The notes beneath the pieces are model-generated. The model was given only the letters and a program-made list of their open reading frames with translations, was not told the origin of the DNA and searched no databases. A stretch of DNA of 64,000 nucleotides from Lentisphaerae bacterium RIFOXYA12_64_32 (GTDB lineage: Bacteria; Verrucomicrobiota; Lentisphaeria; Oligosphaerales; YB12-FULL-65-16). How positions within the stretch are numbered: the stretch's first letter is position 1; every line of letters begins with the position of its first letter. Below, in pieces: positions 23,609 to 33,219 of the stretch. Where the stretch lies: positions 1 to 64,000 of the forward strand of contig MHBL01000037.1 in NCBI GenBank assembly GCA_001803235.1, read 5' to 3'. The position numbers and the translations under genes are program-made.

Positions 23609-25555
23609 ATGGGCGACAGTAAACGAACTGAACTTCTCGCGCCGGCTGGAAGTCTGGATGCCGGGTATGCGGCGTTTTACTTCGGCGCGGACGCAGTCTA
23701 CACCGGATTGCGTCGCTTCTCGGCGCGCGCCGACGCGGAGAACCTGTCGCTGGAGGATCTGGATAATCTCACGGCGTATGCGCACTCGCTGACGCCGCGC
23801 CGGCGGGTGTTCGTGACGCTGAACACGCTGGCGCAGAATCGCGAGTTGCCCGAGGTGATCGAGGTCTTGGTGGCGTTGCCGGAAGTCGGTGTGGACGCGG
23901 TGATCGTGCAGGACTTGGGTGTGGTCCGGTTGGTGCGGGCCTACGCACCGCAACTCCGGTTGCACGGCAGTACGCAGATGGCCATCCACAACCGGGAGGG
24001 GGTGGAGGCGTTGCAGCGGCTGGGTTTCGCGCGAGTGACGCTGGCGCGGGAACTGACTCTGGACGATGTCCACGCCGCCGCCTCGGTCCCGGGGATCGAG
24101 GTTGAAACATTCATCCACGGCGCGTTGTGCTACGGCTACAGCGGGCTGTGCCTGCTCTCGTCGCACTTGTGCGGGCGCAGCGGCAACCGTGGCCGGTGCG
24201 CCTACCCATGCCGGGACGGATATGCGTTGCGTGGTGCGGACTCCGCACCCGTTTCGTGGCCTGCGAAGGGCCGAACCGGGGCACCGTTTCTCCTCTCCAT
24301 GAAAGACCTTGCCGTGGGTGAAGATGTTCTGTCGCTTCGGGACGCGGGCGCGGCAGCGCTGAAGATCGAGGGCCGAATGAAGACTCCGCTATACGTGGCG
24401 GCGGTGACGCACTACTACCGGCGGCTCCTGGACGGGCCGCTGCGGGGCAACGAAAAGACGGAACTCGAAGCGGAACTCCGCAGCATTTTCAGCCGGCCGT
24501 GGACGCGGTTGTACCTGCGCTCGCGCCGGACGCCCGACGTGGTGGCGCCGGAAGCGGTCGGGCACCGCGGGTTGCCGATCGGTGAGGTGATCGCGATCGT
24601 GCGGCCGGAACCGGGCAAGTACGCGGTACTGTTCCGGACACGGCAGGCGCTGGAACGACACGACGGAGTGCAGGTCGACATACCGGGCTTGGCGAAGGCG
24701 TACGGATTTGCCGCCGCGGAGTTGTGGTGCGTGACGGAGTCAGGTGGGGGGCGCGGTGAACGGTGGCAGGGGGAGGGTGGAGGGGGGCAGAGGGCGGGGC
24801 GGGGCGGGGCAGCCCCGGACCGCCCAAGGGAGTCCGCGGGCACGGCGTCTGGCGGTGAGGCGCGGTTCAAACCGATGGTGACGGTGCCGGCTGGGGCGCA
24901 GGTGGCGGTTGGGCTGCCGCCGGAGCATCCGCAGATTCCCGTGGGTGCAGTTGTCTGCTGGGCCTCGTCGCAGGCAGCGCGGCGCCACTATCAGTTCACG
25001 CGTCCAAAACCGGGATTGCATCGGAACCTGTGTCCGCTGCACGTGCGGGTGACGGTGGGCCGCGACACGGTGTCAGCCCGTGCGGAGTTCGCACTGGCGG
25101 GGCAGGGCGACCGGAAACTGAACGCGGAAGCGCGGGTGACGTCAGGGGCGTTCAGCGTTGCCGATGCGCCGGAGCGAACGCGGGACGCGTTGCGGACAGC
25201 GTTTGCGAAGATGGGCGGGACGCGGTTCACGCTCGGGACGTTGGAGGAGGAGAACCCCGAGCGGCTGTTCGTGCCGATCTCGCTCTTGAACCAGTGCCGG
25301 CGCGATCTGGTCGCTGCTGCGGAACAGGCGTGGCAAGCGGCCTTGGCGGCGCGGACGGCGGTCGTGGTTGCGGAGACGGCAGGCGGTTTGGGGGCAGATG
25401 CGGAGGACGGACGGCTGCGAACGGCAGGGGATCGGCTCAGACTGGAAGACCGGCGCATCGCGCTCCGACGATTCGTCGCGGGGCGCTGCGGCACGACCGC
25501 CCGTCCCCTGCTGGTCGGTGAAAGTGGACCGGGCCGGGTACCTGCAGGCGCTTAG
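23609..25555 (+). CDS. U32 family peptidase / tRNA-rRNA hydroxylation-type protein, N-terminal part, frameshifted
   Basis: A 648-aa frame starting MGDSKRTELLAPAGSLDAGYAAFYFGADAVY by parts. The U32 signature is VETFIHGALCYGYSGLCLLSS followed by the Cys cluster CGRSGNRGRCAYPCRDGY, residues expected to bind a [4Fe-4S] cluster in the RlhA/TrhP relatives. Residues ~1-290 form the TIM barrel; the collagenase-like C-terminal region starts around 300. The last ~55 residues, after the G5 run at 25390-25394, show poor codon use and no family resemblance, whereas the +1 frame continues the protein. U32 proteins are annotated as peptidases, but several act in RNA hydroxylation. An indel, or an assembly error at the G run, has split the gene. 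Confidence 0.82.
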   Translation: MGDSKRTELLAPAGSLDAGYAAFYFGADAVYTGLRRFSARADAENLSLEDLDNLTAYAHSLTPRRRVFVTLNTLAQNRELPEVIEVLVALPEVGVDAVIVQDLGVVRLVRAYAPQLRLHGSTQMAIHNREGVEALQRLGFARVTLARELTLDDVHAAASVPGIEVETFIHGALCYGYSGLCLLSSHLCGRSGNRGRCAYPCRDGYALRGADSAPVSWPAKGRTGAPFLLSMKDLAVGEDVLSLRDAGAAALKIEGRMKTPLYVAAVTHYYRRLLDGPLRGNEKTELEAELRSIFSRPWTRLYLRSRRTPDVVAPEAVGHRGLPIGEVIAIVRPEPGKYAVLFRTRQALERHDGVQVDIPGLAKAYGFAAAELWCVTESGGGRGERWQGEGGGGQRAGRGGAAPDRPRESAGTASGGEARFKPMVTVPAGAQVAVGLPPEHPQIPVGAVVCWASSQAARRHYQFTRPKPGLHRNLCPLHVRVTVGRDTVSARAEFALAGQGDRKLNAEARVTSGAFSVADAPERTRDALRTAFAKMGGTRFTLGTLEEENPERLFVPISLLNQCRRDLVAAAEQAWQAALAARTAVVVAETAGGLGADAEDGRLRTAGDRLRLEDRRIALRRFVAGRCGTTARPLLVGESGPGRVPAGA

Positions 25556-26318
25556 CGACGCGGACTTTCCCGCTGTGGACGAAATCGTGCTGGACATTGG
25601 GCGGGAGTCCGAAGCGGCGCTGCGAGCAGAACTCGATGAACTGGCGCGGCGGGCGGGGAGGGAGAAGCTACGTCTGGCGTTGCCGGTTGTGCTGCGCACC
25701 CCTGAGGGGGACGCGGTGCGCCGGACGGTGGGGCGCTTACGGGCGGAGGGATGGCGGAAGTGGGAGGTCTCGAACCTCGCCGGCTTCGCTTTGCTGGCAG
25801 GCGGAGGTCTGGACCTGACGACGGACTGGTCGCTTTACTGCACGAACCGGCTGGCGGTGTCGCAGTTGTTCGACATGGGGGTAGGGCGCGTGACGTTGTC
25901 GCCCGAGGACGGGCGTGAGAATCTGGCGGCATTGCTGCGCGAGTTCGGGGGACGCGCCGCGGTTGTCGTGTACCAGGACACACCGCTGTTGATCTCGGAG
26001 ACGTGCGCATTCCGCGGCGCTGAGCCGGCGTGCCGGGGCGGGGGTGAGTGCGGCAGTCCTGAGACGATTCTTGCGGGGAAGCATGGCGCCACGTTCCTCG
26101 CGGTGCGCGACCAGTGTCGGACCGTGCTGTTGCACGACGAGCCGTTCTCCCTGGCGCAGCATGTCCGGGAGTTGACGGGAGCCGGTGCGGAGCGACTGCG
26201 CGTCGACTTCGTGTGGCGGCACTACACGGCGGAGCGAGTCAGGCAGATTTGGGGCGCATTCCGGGCCGGGACGGCACCCGCGGGACGCGATGCGAACTTC
26301 GCACGTGGGCTGCAGTAG
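25368..26318 (+). pseudogene. U32 peptidase C-terminal half in the +1 frame
   Basis: Continues the preceding gene after the frameshift. From about 25510 it reads WSVKVDRAGYLQALSDADF..VDEIVLDIG, the second TIM-like half found in long U32 proteins, then CTNRLAVSQLFDMGVGRVTLSPE, with a second cysteine region (ETCAFRGAEPACRGGGECG) and a C-terminal LRVDFVWRHYTAERVRQIW. Third-position GC is higher in this frame than in the first from about 25395 on. Removing one G from the run at 25390-25394 would join both parts into a protein of about 900 aa. It has no plausible start of its own. Confidence 0.75.
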
Positions 26319-26481
26319 CGGCCGGTTGAGCTGCGAGTCCCAGTAGAGTCGCCGGCCCGCAGAATTTCCTGACCGAACCGTCGGATGGCAGGGGGACGGC
26401 TCGCGAAGCCCGGCTTTGCGCAGACGCCACGCTGTGACAAGCCGCGCCCTCCAAGGGGTTCGGCAGGCATCGCAAGATCGG

Positions 26482-27117
26482 CTACGGGACGGCGGTTGGC
26501 CAGAACAGGCTGGGCTTGAGGAAGCCCATGCGGTAGGTGGCGACATGGCCGTCGACGAAGACCACGTTGGCGGACATGGCGTGGTGGAAGGACACGCGCG
26601 ATATGGTGTTGACAGCGTAGGGATTGGGCCACACCTGGTTGGAGCCGTCGAGAGCCCAATAGGTGTAGTGGCGGTTGTCGACGAACACGCCGGAACTGTC
26701 GGTCTTCGCCACTTTGCGCAGCGACCGGGCGTTGTACCAGAAGTAGTTGCTGTAGATGTAGTGCGTGCAACTGGAGTTCCACGCGCCCGGCTCGACGGTG
26801 ATGCCGTCGCGTGCTGGGCGGCCTGGGCAACGCCATTGCTCCAGTTCCGCGGCGTACGGGGCGAGAAGGCTCCGGTAGGCGGCCGGAGCTGGCTGCCAAC
26901 CGGTGAGAGCGGTCCACCATGTCTCCGGGAAGTACTCCGTGTTGTCCTCTAGGTACAGTTGCACGGCCACTCCCAGTTGCCGCACATTGGCCGCACAGTT
27001 GATCAGCTTGGCCCGGTCTTTGGCCTGGGTCAAGGCCGGGAGCAGCATGGAGGCGAGAATGGCGATGATTGCAATCACGACGAGGAGCTCAATCAGAGTG
27101 AACCGGCGACGGTACAT
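26482..27117 (-). CDS. Prepilin-like protein with H-x9-DG motif
   Basis: A 211-aa protein starting [20 protein letters not shown] and continuing [19 protein letters not shown], a standard class III leader with the +5 Glu. The globular part has [13 protein letters not shown] and a late [19 protein letters not shown], matching the H-x9-DG motif. AGGAAA lies 7 nt before the ATG at 27117; the longer open frame to 27456 is not supported. It is probably processed by a prepilin peptidase and displayed or assembled by type II/IV machinery encoded elsewhere. It converges with the U32 gene; no strong promoter is visible. Confidence 0.88.
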   Translation of the reverse strand: MYRRRFTLIELLVVIAIIAILASMLLPALTQAKDRAKLINCAANVRQLGVAVQLYLEDNTEYFPETWWTALTGWQPAPAAYRSLLAPYAAELEQWRCPGRPARDGITVEPGAWNSSCTHYIYSNYFWYNARSLRKVAKTDSSGVFVDNRHYTYWALDGSNQVWPNPYAVNTISRVSFHHAMSANVVFVDGHVATYRMGFLKPSLFWPTAVP

Positions 27118-27245
27118 GGCGGTTTCCTGGATTGACTGATGAGTTTGGTGAAGAGCCCCACAAGTCCGGTCGGTAACTGGGCCGTTGACTTGACACGCTT
27201 CGACGTTCTTCTCGAAGCTCATGGCGCGTTGGATGGCATGCGCCG

Positions 27246-27551
27246 TCAATCGTGCCGTCCTGTTGCTACGGCCTGTTTCAGCCCGCTCAGGGCCGACTCT
27301 TCGAAGTCGACTCGTTCGCGAATGATCGATTCGACCCACTCCGCGGCGCTGCGCCGGTGATGGATCCGCGCCAGGAACGCCGCACGCCCAGCCAGTTCGG
27401 CCGGCAGCCGGATGGTCGCGGGCCGCCGCTGCTTCACTGTGACGGGTGGGGTCCATGCGCTTTCCGCGTCGGCTTCCGCCACGACCATGGTGTCGATCTG
27501 GTTCTCCGTCAGGCGTCGGTAGGTTGTGGCGGACTTTTTCATAGAGGCCAT
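27246..27551 (-). CDS. Ribbon-helix-helix (CopG/BrnA-like) antitoxin
   Basis: A 101-aa protein. After a polar N-terminus ([21 protein letters not shown]) comes a ribbon strand [18 protein letters not shown] and helices [20 protein letters not shown], fitting a ribbon-helix-helix DNA-binding antitoxin. It starts 13 nt inside the upstream toxin gene, so the two are translationally coupled. By family analogy it neutralises the toxin and represses the shared promoter. It is longer at both ends than minimal CopG proteins. Confidence 0.8.
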   Translation of the reverse strand: MASMKKSATTYRRLTENQIDTMVVAEADAESAWTPPVTVKQRRPATIRLPAELAGRAAFLARIHHRRSAAEWVESIIRERVDFEESALSGLKQAVATGRHD

Positions 27552-27790
27552 CCTGTTACTATCCGCACAATGTTGCTGGGTTTGATCTGGAAGATAATCT
27601 TTAGCCGCCGCCCGGCCACGGTTCTGCCGATCAGTTGAAATCTATCTCCAAAACGCTTGTTTCGCAGCACCTCGAAGTCAGAAAAGAAGCACTGGACCGC
27701 CTCTTCGAAGGTAACCCGGTGTTCCGCCAGCTTGTCGTGCTCGAAGTCGTACTCGAAATCCCCGGGTTCAAACCGATGCCAGTTGACCAT
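27539..27790 (-). CDS. BrnT-like ribonuclease toxin
   Basis: An 83-aa protein matching the BrnT pattern: [20 protein letters not shown] (family: FxWDxxKxxxNxxKHGVxFEEA), then [21 protein letters not shown] and [11 protein letters not shown]. BrnT toxins are RelE-fold endoribonucleases. The C-terminus is shorter than usual; the final Arg/Glu-rich helix is missing. The ATG at 27790 has AGGTGA 5 nt upstream; a GTG at 27799 is less likely. Toxin precedes antitoxin, the usual brnTA order. Confidence 0.8.
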   Translation of the reverse strand: MVNWHRFEPGDFEYDFEHDKLAEHRVTFEEAVQCFFSDFEVLRNKRFGDRFQLIGRTVAGRRLKIIFQIKPSNIVRIVTGWPL

Positions 27791-27909
27791 GGGCGTCACC
27801 TATGTGAGTCTCTCACTGGCTTGCGGCCCGAATTCCCGGACCATCCGGGTGGTTTGGGCCATGTCCACCCTGGATGTGCCCGCCCGGCGTGGTACCGGGG
27901 GGGCGTTCC

Positions 27910-30141
27910 TCACACCAACTTGCTCAGTGCCTTCCGGATTTGGGCAATGGACGTTTGCGTGGTTCGCACCTTGGCGTTGATCTTGGCCGGGGTGTAGTCG
28001 TAGCCGAACGCCTCGCCGTGGAAGCCGAGCTGGTTGTTGCGCTCGGCGAGGTCGCGGCAGGCGAGTGAATTCTTCACTTCGCCCTCGGCGATGGTCAGGA
28101 GCGTTTGCAACAGGCGCTTTTTTGCGGCCGCGTTCTTTTCCTGCCCGTAGCGATTCCGCAGGTGCACGAATTCGGTGACATTGCGGACCGTGGTGAACTG
28201 CGACAGGACCGCGGCTGCGACGGTGTACTCGCGCTCCGCGTTGGCGCGGCACGACTTGGGGACACCCCGCAGGGCCTTGCGCATAAAATCGACGCCACGC
28301 TGCCATTCCCTGACCAGGTTGTCGAAGCACGACACCAGCTTTTCAGGTGTGAACGGGCCCAGGTAGTTGGCGATTTCGTCGCCGAACTTTGTGTACTGCA
28401 TCCATGAGAAGTCCGTGTCGTATTTCACGTCCGCCGGGAGCAGCCACGGGATCGGCATGTGCCGATTGACCGGCTTGAAGTACAGGGGGAAGGCGGGGCC
28501 GAAGTGCTGGGGGCCCCAGTACAGCAGCGGAATGCTGAACGGGTAGTGTTCGGTGGCGCGCGCGAAGCAGTCCCAGGCTTTGACCAGCGGGGCCGCCGCT
28601 TTGGCGCCGAAGTCGCGTTCGGCGATCCGGCGCAGGTAGGCGTCGATGCTCTTCGGCAAGGGCGCCCACGAGAACGCGTTCGCCAGTTCGGTGTTGGGCG
28701 AGAGGATGTTGCCGAAGTTCCAGCACTCCATGGCGCCAATGGCATGCTGGCGGTTCAGGCTCAGGAATTTCTCGGCGAGCTTGCGGTACACGGGGAAGTA
28801 CGGGACGCTGGCGATCTCATGCGTTACGCCGATCTGGAGTTTCGCATACATGCCGCGCTTGGTTTCCCGCGCCACCTTGGCTGTGCCGCGGAACCGTTCC
28901 GAAGGCCCGACGTAGGTTTGACTGTACTCGTCAACCATGTGTTTGAAGCCGTCGGTGACGCGTTTGCCGCCGCGCTCGAAATCCGCCATGACCCCGACGC
29001 CTTTGGGAAGGGCCTTGATCACGCCGGGTTGCGGTTCGTCCTCGTACAGTGTCCAGCTCCAGTTCCACGCAATGACTTCCGCGTCGGGCCGGGCGGCCTT
29101 CACGCCGTCGTTGATGCAGCCGATGACCTCGCCGATGACCGCTTGCGGCGTGCGCGTGCGGCAGCGTGGGCACTCCATCTTTTCGCGCCAGACGCCGGGT
29201 GCCTGGTTCCGTGTCGCGAAATGCGAGAAGCAGTGCGTGTGGAACTCGGAGGCGGTGATCAGGATGACGCCTGAAAGGCCCGAGACCTTGGTGAACAGGT
29301 ACTTCATGCCGTCGCGGAGGAACACCTGCACCTCGGGCGTGCTGGTGCACATGGCGAAGACTTCCTCGGACCCGTGCGACTGGCCCTTGAGGTGCGGGTA
29401 GCGGTCGAAGAAGCCACTGTCCTTGCGCATGGCGAGCGGTTCGTTGAAGTAAAAGAAAACTTTGATGCCGTACTTGGCGGCGCGCTGCACCAGGGTGTTG
29501 ACGTCCCTCAGGATGCGGTCGGAATCCAGGCCGAATTCGGGGAAGGCGCGGACCTTGACCATTTCGTGGAGGCGTCCGCGCAGCCAGATGCCGTTGAAGC
29601 CGTGGTGGGCCATGCGCAGGAGGTAGGTCTCCGGGTACGCGTCAAGGACTGTAGGCAGTTCCTGCCGGTGGAAGAACGACATGGGTGAGCGCAGGATGCG
29701 GGTGCGAAGAATGGGCCTCCGGCTGATGTTGCCCGGCTTCAGGATCGGGGCGCGCCGCTGCTTCATGAGTTCCTCGAGGAAGAAGGCGCCGTACATCACG
29801 CCGCTGTCGTCGGTACCGGTAATGACGATGCCGTCCGGCCTGATGCGGATGCGGTAGTTCTCGGGAGCGGCGCCGCGCGCGCCGCCCTTTTTGAGGCGGA
29901 TGCTGGGCTGGCCTTTGGATGTTTGCCGGCAATACGCGACACGGATTCCGCCCTCGAGCAGGAACTTGCGCAGGTCGTCCGCGGCCATTCGGACCTGCTC
30001 GGACGCGTCGGCGGGCACGGAAATGCACCACTCCGAAGTGATGGCGAACTCGCCCTTGCCCGGTTTTGAACGGTCGAACACCGGTACCGGCAACGGGTAC
30101 AGTGGACGTCGCAGTTCCGCGAAGAACGGAATCTCCTTCAT
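27910..30141 (-). CDS. GH20/GH67-like glycoside hydrolase family protein
   Basis: A 743-aa protein without a clear signal peptide. Residues ~30-135 look like the N-terminal alpha/beta domain shared by GH20 and GH67 enzymes (ENYRIRIRPDGIVITGTDDSGVMYGAFFLEEL). A TIM-barrel-like region follows (~150-480): LLRMAHHGFNGIWLRGRL, KYGIKVFFYFNEP, GVILITASEFHTHCF, VIAWNWSWTLYEDEP. A CPRC pair near 345 may bind metal. The C-terminal ~260 residues are helical. GAGGAG lies about 8 nt before the ATG. It is 56 nt downstream of the DUF362 gene and likely co-transcribed. Hexosaminidase or glucuronidase activity is a guess; the catalytic pair was not identified with certainty. Confidence 0.7.
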   Translation of the reverse strand: MKEIPFFAELRRPLYPLPVPVFDRSKPGKGEFAITSEWCISVPADASEQVRMAADDLRKFLLEGGIRVAYCRQTSKGQPSIRLKKGGARGAAPENYRIRIRPDGIVITGTDDSGVMYGAFFLEELMKQRRAPILKPGNISRRPILRTRILRSPMSFFHRQELPTVLDAYPETYLLRMAHHGFNGIWLRGRLHEMVKVRAFPEFGLDSDRILRDVNTLVQRAAKYGIKVFFYFNEPLAMRKDSGFFDRYPHLKGQSHGSEEVFAMCTSTPEVQVFLRDGMKYLFTKVSGLSGVILITASEFHTHCFSHFATRNQAPGVWREKMECPRCRTRTPQAVIGEVIGCINDGVKAARPDAEVIAWNWSWTLYEDEPQPGVIKALPKGVGVMADFERGGKRVTDGFKHMVDEYSQTYVGPSERFRGTAKVARETKRGMYAKLQIGVTHEIASVPYFPVYRKLAEKFLSLNRQHAIGAMECWNFGNILSPNTELANAFSWAPLPKSIDAYLRRIAERDFGAKAAAPLVKAWDCFARATEHYPFSIPLLYWGPQHFGPAFPLYFKPVNRHMPIPWLLPADVKYDTDFSWMQYTKFGDEIANYLGPFTPEKLVSCFDNLVREWQRGVDFMRKALRGVPKSCRANAEREYTVAAAVLSQFTTVRNVTEFVHLRNRYGQEKNAAAKKRLLQTLLTIAEGEVKNSLACRDLAERNNQLGFHGEAFGYDYTPAKINAKVRTTQTSIAQIRKALSKLV

Positions 30142-30197
30142 GGAGGGATCTCCTCTTCCATGCAACTCGACTCGAAGCGTCTGGGGGCTGTCTTGCC

Positions 30198-31487
30198 TCA
30201 GTTTTTGTGTTTGTGGGCGGGGCACTTGTCGGGCATTTTTTCGGTTGGCGTGTCGGCCGACGACTCGTGCGTGCGGCTGAGGCCATCCAAGACATCGGAC
30301 AGGGGCTTGCCGGAGATGGTGCGCAGAATTTCACTGGTGACGGGCGGGCAACCGCGCACGTAGATGCCGCGGTCGCGGTGACGGGCGGTGCAGTTGCCCA
30401 GGCAGAGGGTTCCGGTGGGCACGTCGGCATGGCCGCGGCCGATGGCGACCGTAAGATTGCTCTTGCCGGGGAAGTAGTCGAACAGTTGCCGGCCATACCC
30501 GCGCAGGAACAGCAGGAGCGTGGACTGGCAGGCGCTGCAGGCGTTGCGGTCGAGGACCGTGATGTTCGGGTAGCGGACATCAATGGAGGACGGGGGGCGC
30601 GCCAGGGGCTGGGCCCATTTCCGCCAACCCGGCGGGGAAACGGCGATGCTCTTCAGGTTCACAACTCCATAGCCGCGGGCGCCGCCAATGCGCAGGTGTG
30701 CCACGTCGCGGACCTTTACACCCATCAGCGCGCAGGCCACCGTGTCGGCGGCGAACGCGTCTGCGCCGGCGACCACGACGTTCATTTCCCTGGGTTCTCC
30801 GGCGCTCGGGCCGAGTCCTTCCATGGCGACGGTTCCGTCAATGATGGCCAAGTGCGGTCGAAGTACGCTGGCGAGGTCCGCAATGGCGACGTTGATGGGG
30901 ATTTCGTCATCGCCGTCCAGGGGGGGCAGCATGTGCAGATCCACCTTGCTGCGACGCCACAGGCAGCCTTTCATGTTTTTGATGGCGAGCGTCACGCCGG
31001 TGTGCATGTGCATCTTCATTACCGGGATGGAGACGACCAGGTCGTACTCGAGCACGTCGGCGCAGACCTTGAGTTCGCGGATGGCCTTGCCCTCAGGAAC
31101 CGGGACTCGGACGGCAGGGCGTACGTCCAGGTCGATCAGGGGGCATTTTCGTTGGTGCGCAATTACATCGAGCCCCAAGGCGGCGAATGCCTCGAGCGTC
31201 TTGACGCCGGCGATGGGGCTCTCGCCGACGGCGATTTGCGCTCCGGCCTCGATGAAGGCGTCCATGGCGGCTGCGACCACTTGTGGGTGCGTGGTGATGC
31301 CGCTGCCGGGAGGCGCGATCCGCCCGACGTTGGGCTTGAGCAGAACGCGTTTGCCGCGGACGCCGCTCAGGTCCAGTTTGGCCAGAACGGCGCGTGTGTT
31401 CTCGTAGGCGCCGTGCCCGTGAGCCACATGGACCTGCGGGCGTTGGTCAGCGCGCCGGAACGGGTTGTCCGTGAGGTTGATTGCCAT
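30198..31487 (-). CDS. DUF362 family protein
   Basis: A 429-aa protein. DUF362 features are KRVLLKPNVGRIAPPG near residue 45, THPQVVAAAMDAFIEAGA, VVSIPVMKMHMHTGVTLAIKN (the conserved K-N-K/M region) and GTVAMEGLGPSAGEP. A Cys-rich tail (CSACQSTLLLF, LCLGNCTA, GCPP) could bind an iron-sulfur cluster as in DUF362 ferredoxin fusions. The C-terminal ~25 residues are Lys/Pro/His-rich. GCAGGA lies 5 nt before the ATG at 31487. Family function is not established. It precedes the GH20/67-like gene in the same transcription unit. Confidence 0.8.
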   Translation of the reverse strand: MAINLTDNPFRRADQRPQVHVAHGHGAYENTRAVLAKLDLSGVRGKRVLLKPNVGRIAPPGSGITTHPQVVAAAMDAFIEAGAQIAVGESPIAGVKTLEAFAALGLDVIAHQRKCPLIDLDVRPAVRVPVPEGKAIRELKVCADVLEYDLVVSIPVMKMHMHTGVTLAIKNMKGCLWRRSKVDLHMLPPLDGDDEIPINVAIADLASVLRPHLAIIDGTVAMEGLGPSAGEPREMNVVVAGADAFAADTVACALMGVKVRDVAHLRIGGARGYGVVNLKSIAVSPPGWRKWAQPLARPPSSIDVRYPNITVLDRNACSACQSTLLLFLRGYGRQLFDYFPGKSNLTVAIGRGHADVPTGTLCLGNCTARHRDRGIYVRGCPPVTSEILRTISGKPLSDVLDGLSRTHESSADTPTEKMPDKCPAHKHKN

Positions 31488-31636
31488 CGTGTCCTGCCAA
31501 AGGCATTGTCCGGGAATACACAAACGGCCCAGTCTCGAACTGCCGCTGGGCGAAGCGGCCCTCAGTATAGTGCCGAGGCGGGGAGGACGCAACCGCGTCG
31601 GGGCGGGTCGCTGTAATGCGTTGCGGGGGGGGGTGT

Positions 31637-31795
31637 CCAACGCTATTAACCGTCGGCCAAAGGGTTTCTCCGAAGTACCGCGGGCGGCCCCCCGCCCGCT
31701 GGCACCGCGCGGAGGCCGCGCGGGGTACAGCCGGAACCGTACCGGGACTGAGGGACGGCCCGGATCGCCGCGACCGTGACGGTTAATAGCATTGG
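31637..31795 (+). mobile_element. Repeat family B, copy 2: 159-bp MITE-like element
   Basis: Bounded by 18-bp terminal inverted repeats with one mismatch (CCAACGCTATTAACCGTC left; GACGGTTAATAGCATTGG right). The inner part, 31677-31795, is nearly identical to 5751-5873. It contains GCGGGCGG/CCGCCCGC and CGCGCGG-type hairpins. The right end lies 19 nt from the stop of the EamA gene, and G-runs flank both ends. No coding capacity. Confidence 0.75.
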
Positions 31796-31814
31796 GGGGG
31801 GGCGGCGGCGGATT

Positions 31815-32705
31815 TCAGGCGAGATGGAACAGGGCGATGGCGGCGAGCATCATGAGTGCGGCGAGGATGCGCCGTCTCTGGACTGCGGCATCAACGTGGG
31901 CTTCGATGTCGTGGAGTCCGGCACCGGCGATGGCTGCTCCCAGTGCGATCGAGATCAGGCCGCGCGTGGACTGCACGATATTTCCGAACACCACGCCGAT
32001 GCTGCCGAAGCAGGCGAAGAGGCAGAGCATGGCGATGAGCCAGGCGCCGGCGAACGGGGCGGCCTGCAGCCAGGCCTGGCGCGGTTGTTTTCTCAGCAGT
32101 GGCAGGAATGGGAGGCAGCCGACGCCCAGGAATGCATAGCACAGCAGTGTGCTGAGCAACGAGGCGCGGAACAGCCCGAGTTCGGCGAAACAGGCGACCA
32201 GGCGCCGGATGTTCAGATCGGAGAGCGAATAGCCCAAGCAGGCGGCGAGAACCCAGGCGATGCTTTGCCAGCGCAGGGCTCCGCCGGAGCGGTTCAGGAG
32301 CCAGGCGGCGGCGACAGCGAGGAAGACAGCCGCCCACTGCGACGCGGAGTACCTCTGATGCATCCAGATGCTGGTGATCACGGCGAGGACGACCAGTTTG
32401 ATGCCAAGCAACGGCGAGACACGGGACGCATCGGAGTGTTTCAAGGCCAGGAAGAGAGCTGTCTGTCCGGCTACATAGAACAGCGAACAGGCAGCCAGGG
32501 GGCCCAGAAAGATGCGCCAGGCGGGCAGGGGTTGGGGCAGCACGAGGGGGAGGCATAGTACGCTGACCAACCCCATCAGCACGTGGGACAGGATGAGCAG
32601 GGCGCCGACGCTGCGCTGCAGTCGCGCGACGAACAGGCGACTGCTGAGGTACGATAGGGCCTGGAAGAACGCGGCCGCAAACCCGAGGATCACGCCCGTA
32701 AGCAC
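31815..32705 (-). CDS. EamA/DMT superfamily permease
   Basis: A 296-aa integral membrane protein with about ten hydrophobic helices in two five-helix halves, the DMT pattern: GVILGFAAAFFQALSYLSS, ALLILSHVLMGLVSVLCLPL, LAACSLFYVAGQTALFLAL, LVVLAVITSIWMH, then WVLAACLGYSLSDLN and a C-terminal IAALGAAIAGAGL-like helix. It likely exports a small metabolite; substrate unknown. The GTG at 32705 is chosen because GAGAGGA lies 9 nt upstream and the preceding gene ends at 32728; a longer frame would overlap that gene. The two genes may share a transcript. Confidence 0.8.
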   Translation of the reverse strand: MLTGVILGFAAAFFQALSYLSSRLFVARLQRSVGALLILSHVLMGLVSVLCLPLVLPQPLPAWRIFLGPLAACSLFYVAGQTALFLALKHSDASRVSPLLGIKLVVLAVITSIWMHQRYSASQWAAVFLAVAAAWLLNRSGGALRWQSIAWVLAACLGYSLSDLNIRRLVACFAELGLFRASLLSTLLCYAFLGVGCLPFLPLLRKQPRQAWLQAAPFAGAWLIAMLCLFACFGSIGVVFGNIVQSTRGLISIALGAAIAGAGLHDIEAHVDAAVQRRRILAALMMLAAIALFHLA

Positions 32706-32727
32706 CGTGCTGTATCCTCTCGCATGC

Positions 32728-33219
32728 CTACGGGATAGAGGTGTTGTTGGCCTGTCCAGGAGCGGACGCACCCCCGCTGCTGTCAGGCTTGGTCGCGCCA
32801 AAGAGCCGCTGCTCGACCGCAGCCTTCAGCGCATCGGCGTGGGGGTGATGTGGCGAGAGACAGAAATTCGCCAGTGGATGATCGACGACAATTCGGGTGA
32901 ACCGGAAGAACGGCTCTTCGCCAAGACCGCGGATGGAGTCCCATGGCGCGTGGATGATCTGGGAGAAGTCTTCGTAATCGATGCCATCCTCACTGATGAT
33001 GATTTTGGTGCGGGTGGGGAAGAGAAAGTCCGGGAGTACAAACAAACAAGGGAAGAGCAGGGCGGGAATTAGCAGGACGATGAGGCCGGTCTTGGGAAGG
33101 AGCAGCAGGGCGAGCACCACGGACAGCACCATGAGCGCCAGGAACCTTCCGGTAAGGGACCAGGAGGCCGAGCGGGCGCCCTCTATCTTCGCTTTTGGGG
33201 GTGCGTAGGGATTGTTCAT
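32728..33219 (-). CDS. Two-helix membrane protein with PH-like C-terminal domain
   Basis: A 163-aa protein starting MNNPYAPPKAKIEGARS, the common MxNPYxPP opening of small membrane proteins. Two hydrophobic helices lie at ~25-70 (LALMVLSVVLALLLLP and LIVLLIPALLFPCLFVLP), then a beta-rich part ~73-135 (TKIIISEDGIDYEDFSQIIH) like the YcxB/bPH class. The tail is Ser/Gly/Pro-rich. No Shine-Dalgarno site is obvious before the ATG; a TTG at 33228 is a poor alternative. Function unknown. Confidence 0.7.
   Translation of the reverse strand: MNNPYAPPKAKIEGARSASWSLTGRFLALMVLSVVLALLLLPKTGLIVLLIPALLFPCLFVLPDFLFPTRTKIIISEDGIDYEDFSQIIHAPWDSIRGLGEEPFFRFTRIVVDHPLANFCLSPHHPHADALKAAVEQRLFGATKPDSSGGASAPGQANNTSIP

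Noticed and set aside
30066-31616. 516-codon plus-strand frame opposite the DUF362 gene
   Set aside because: Antisense shadow without motifs; DUF362 is fully recognisable on the minus strand.
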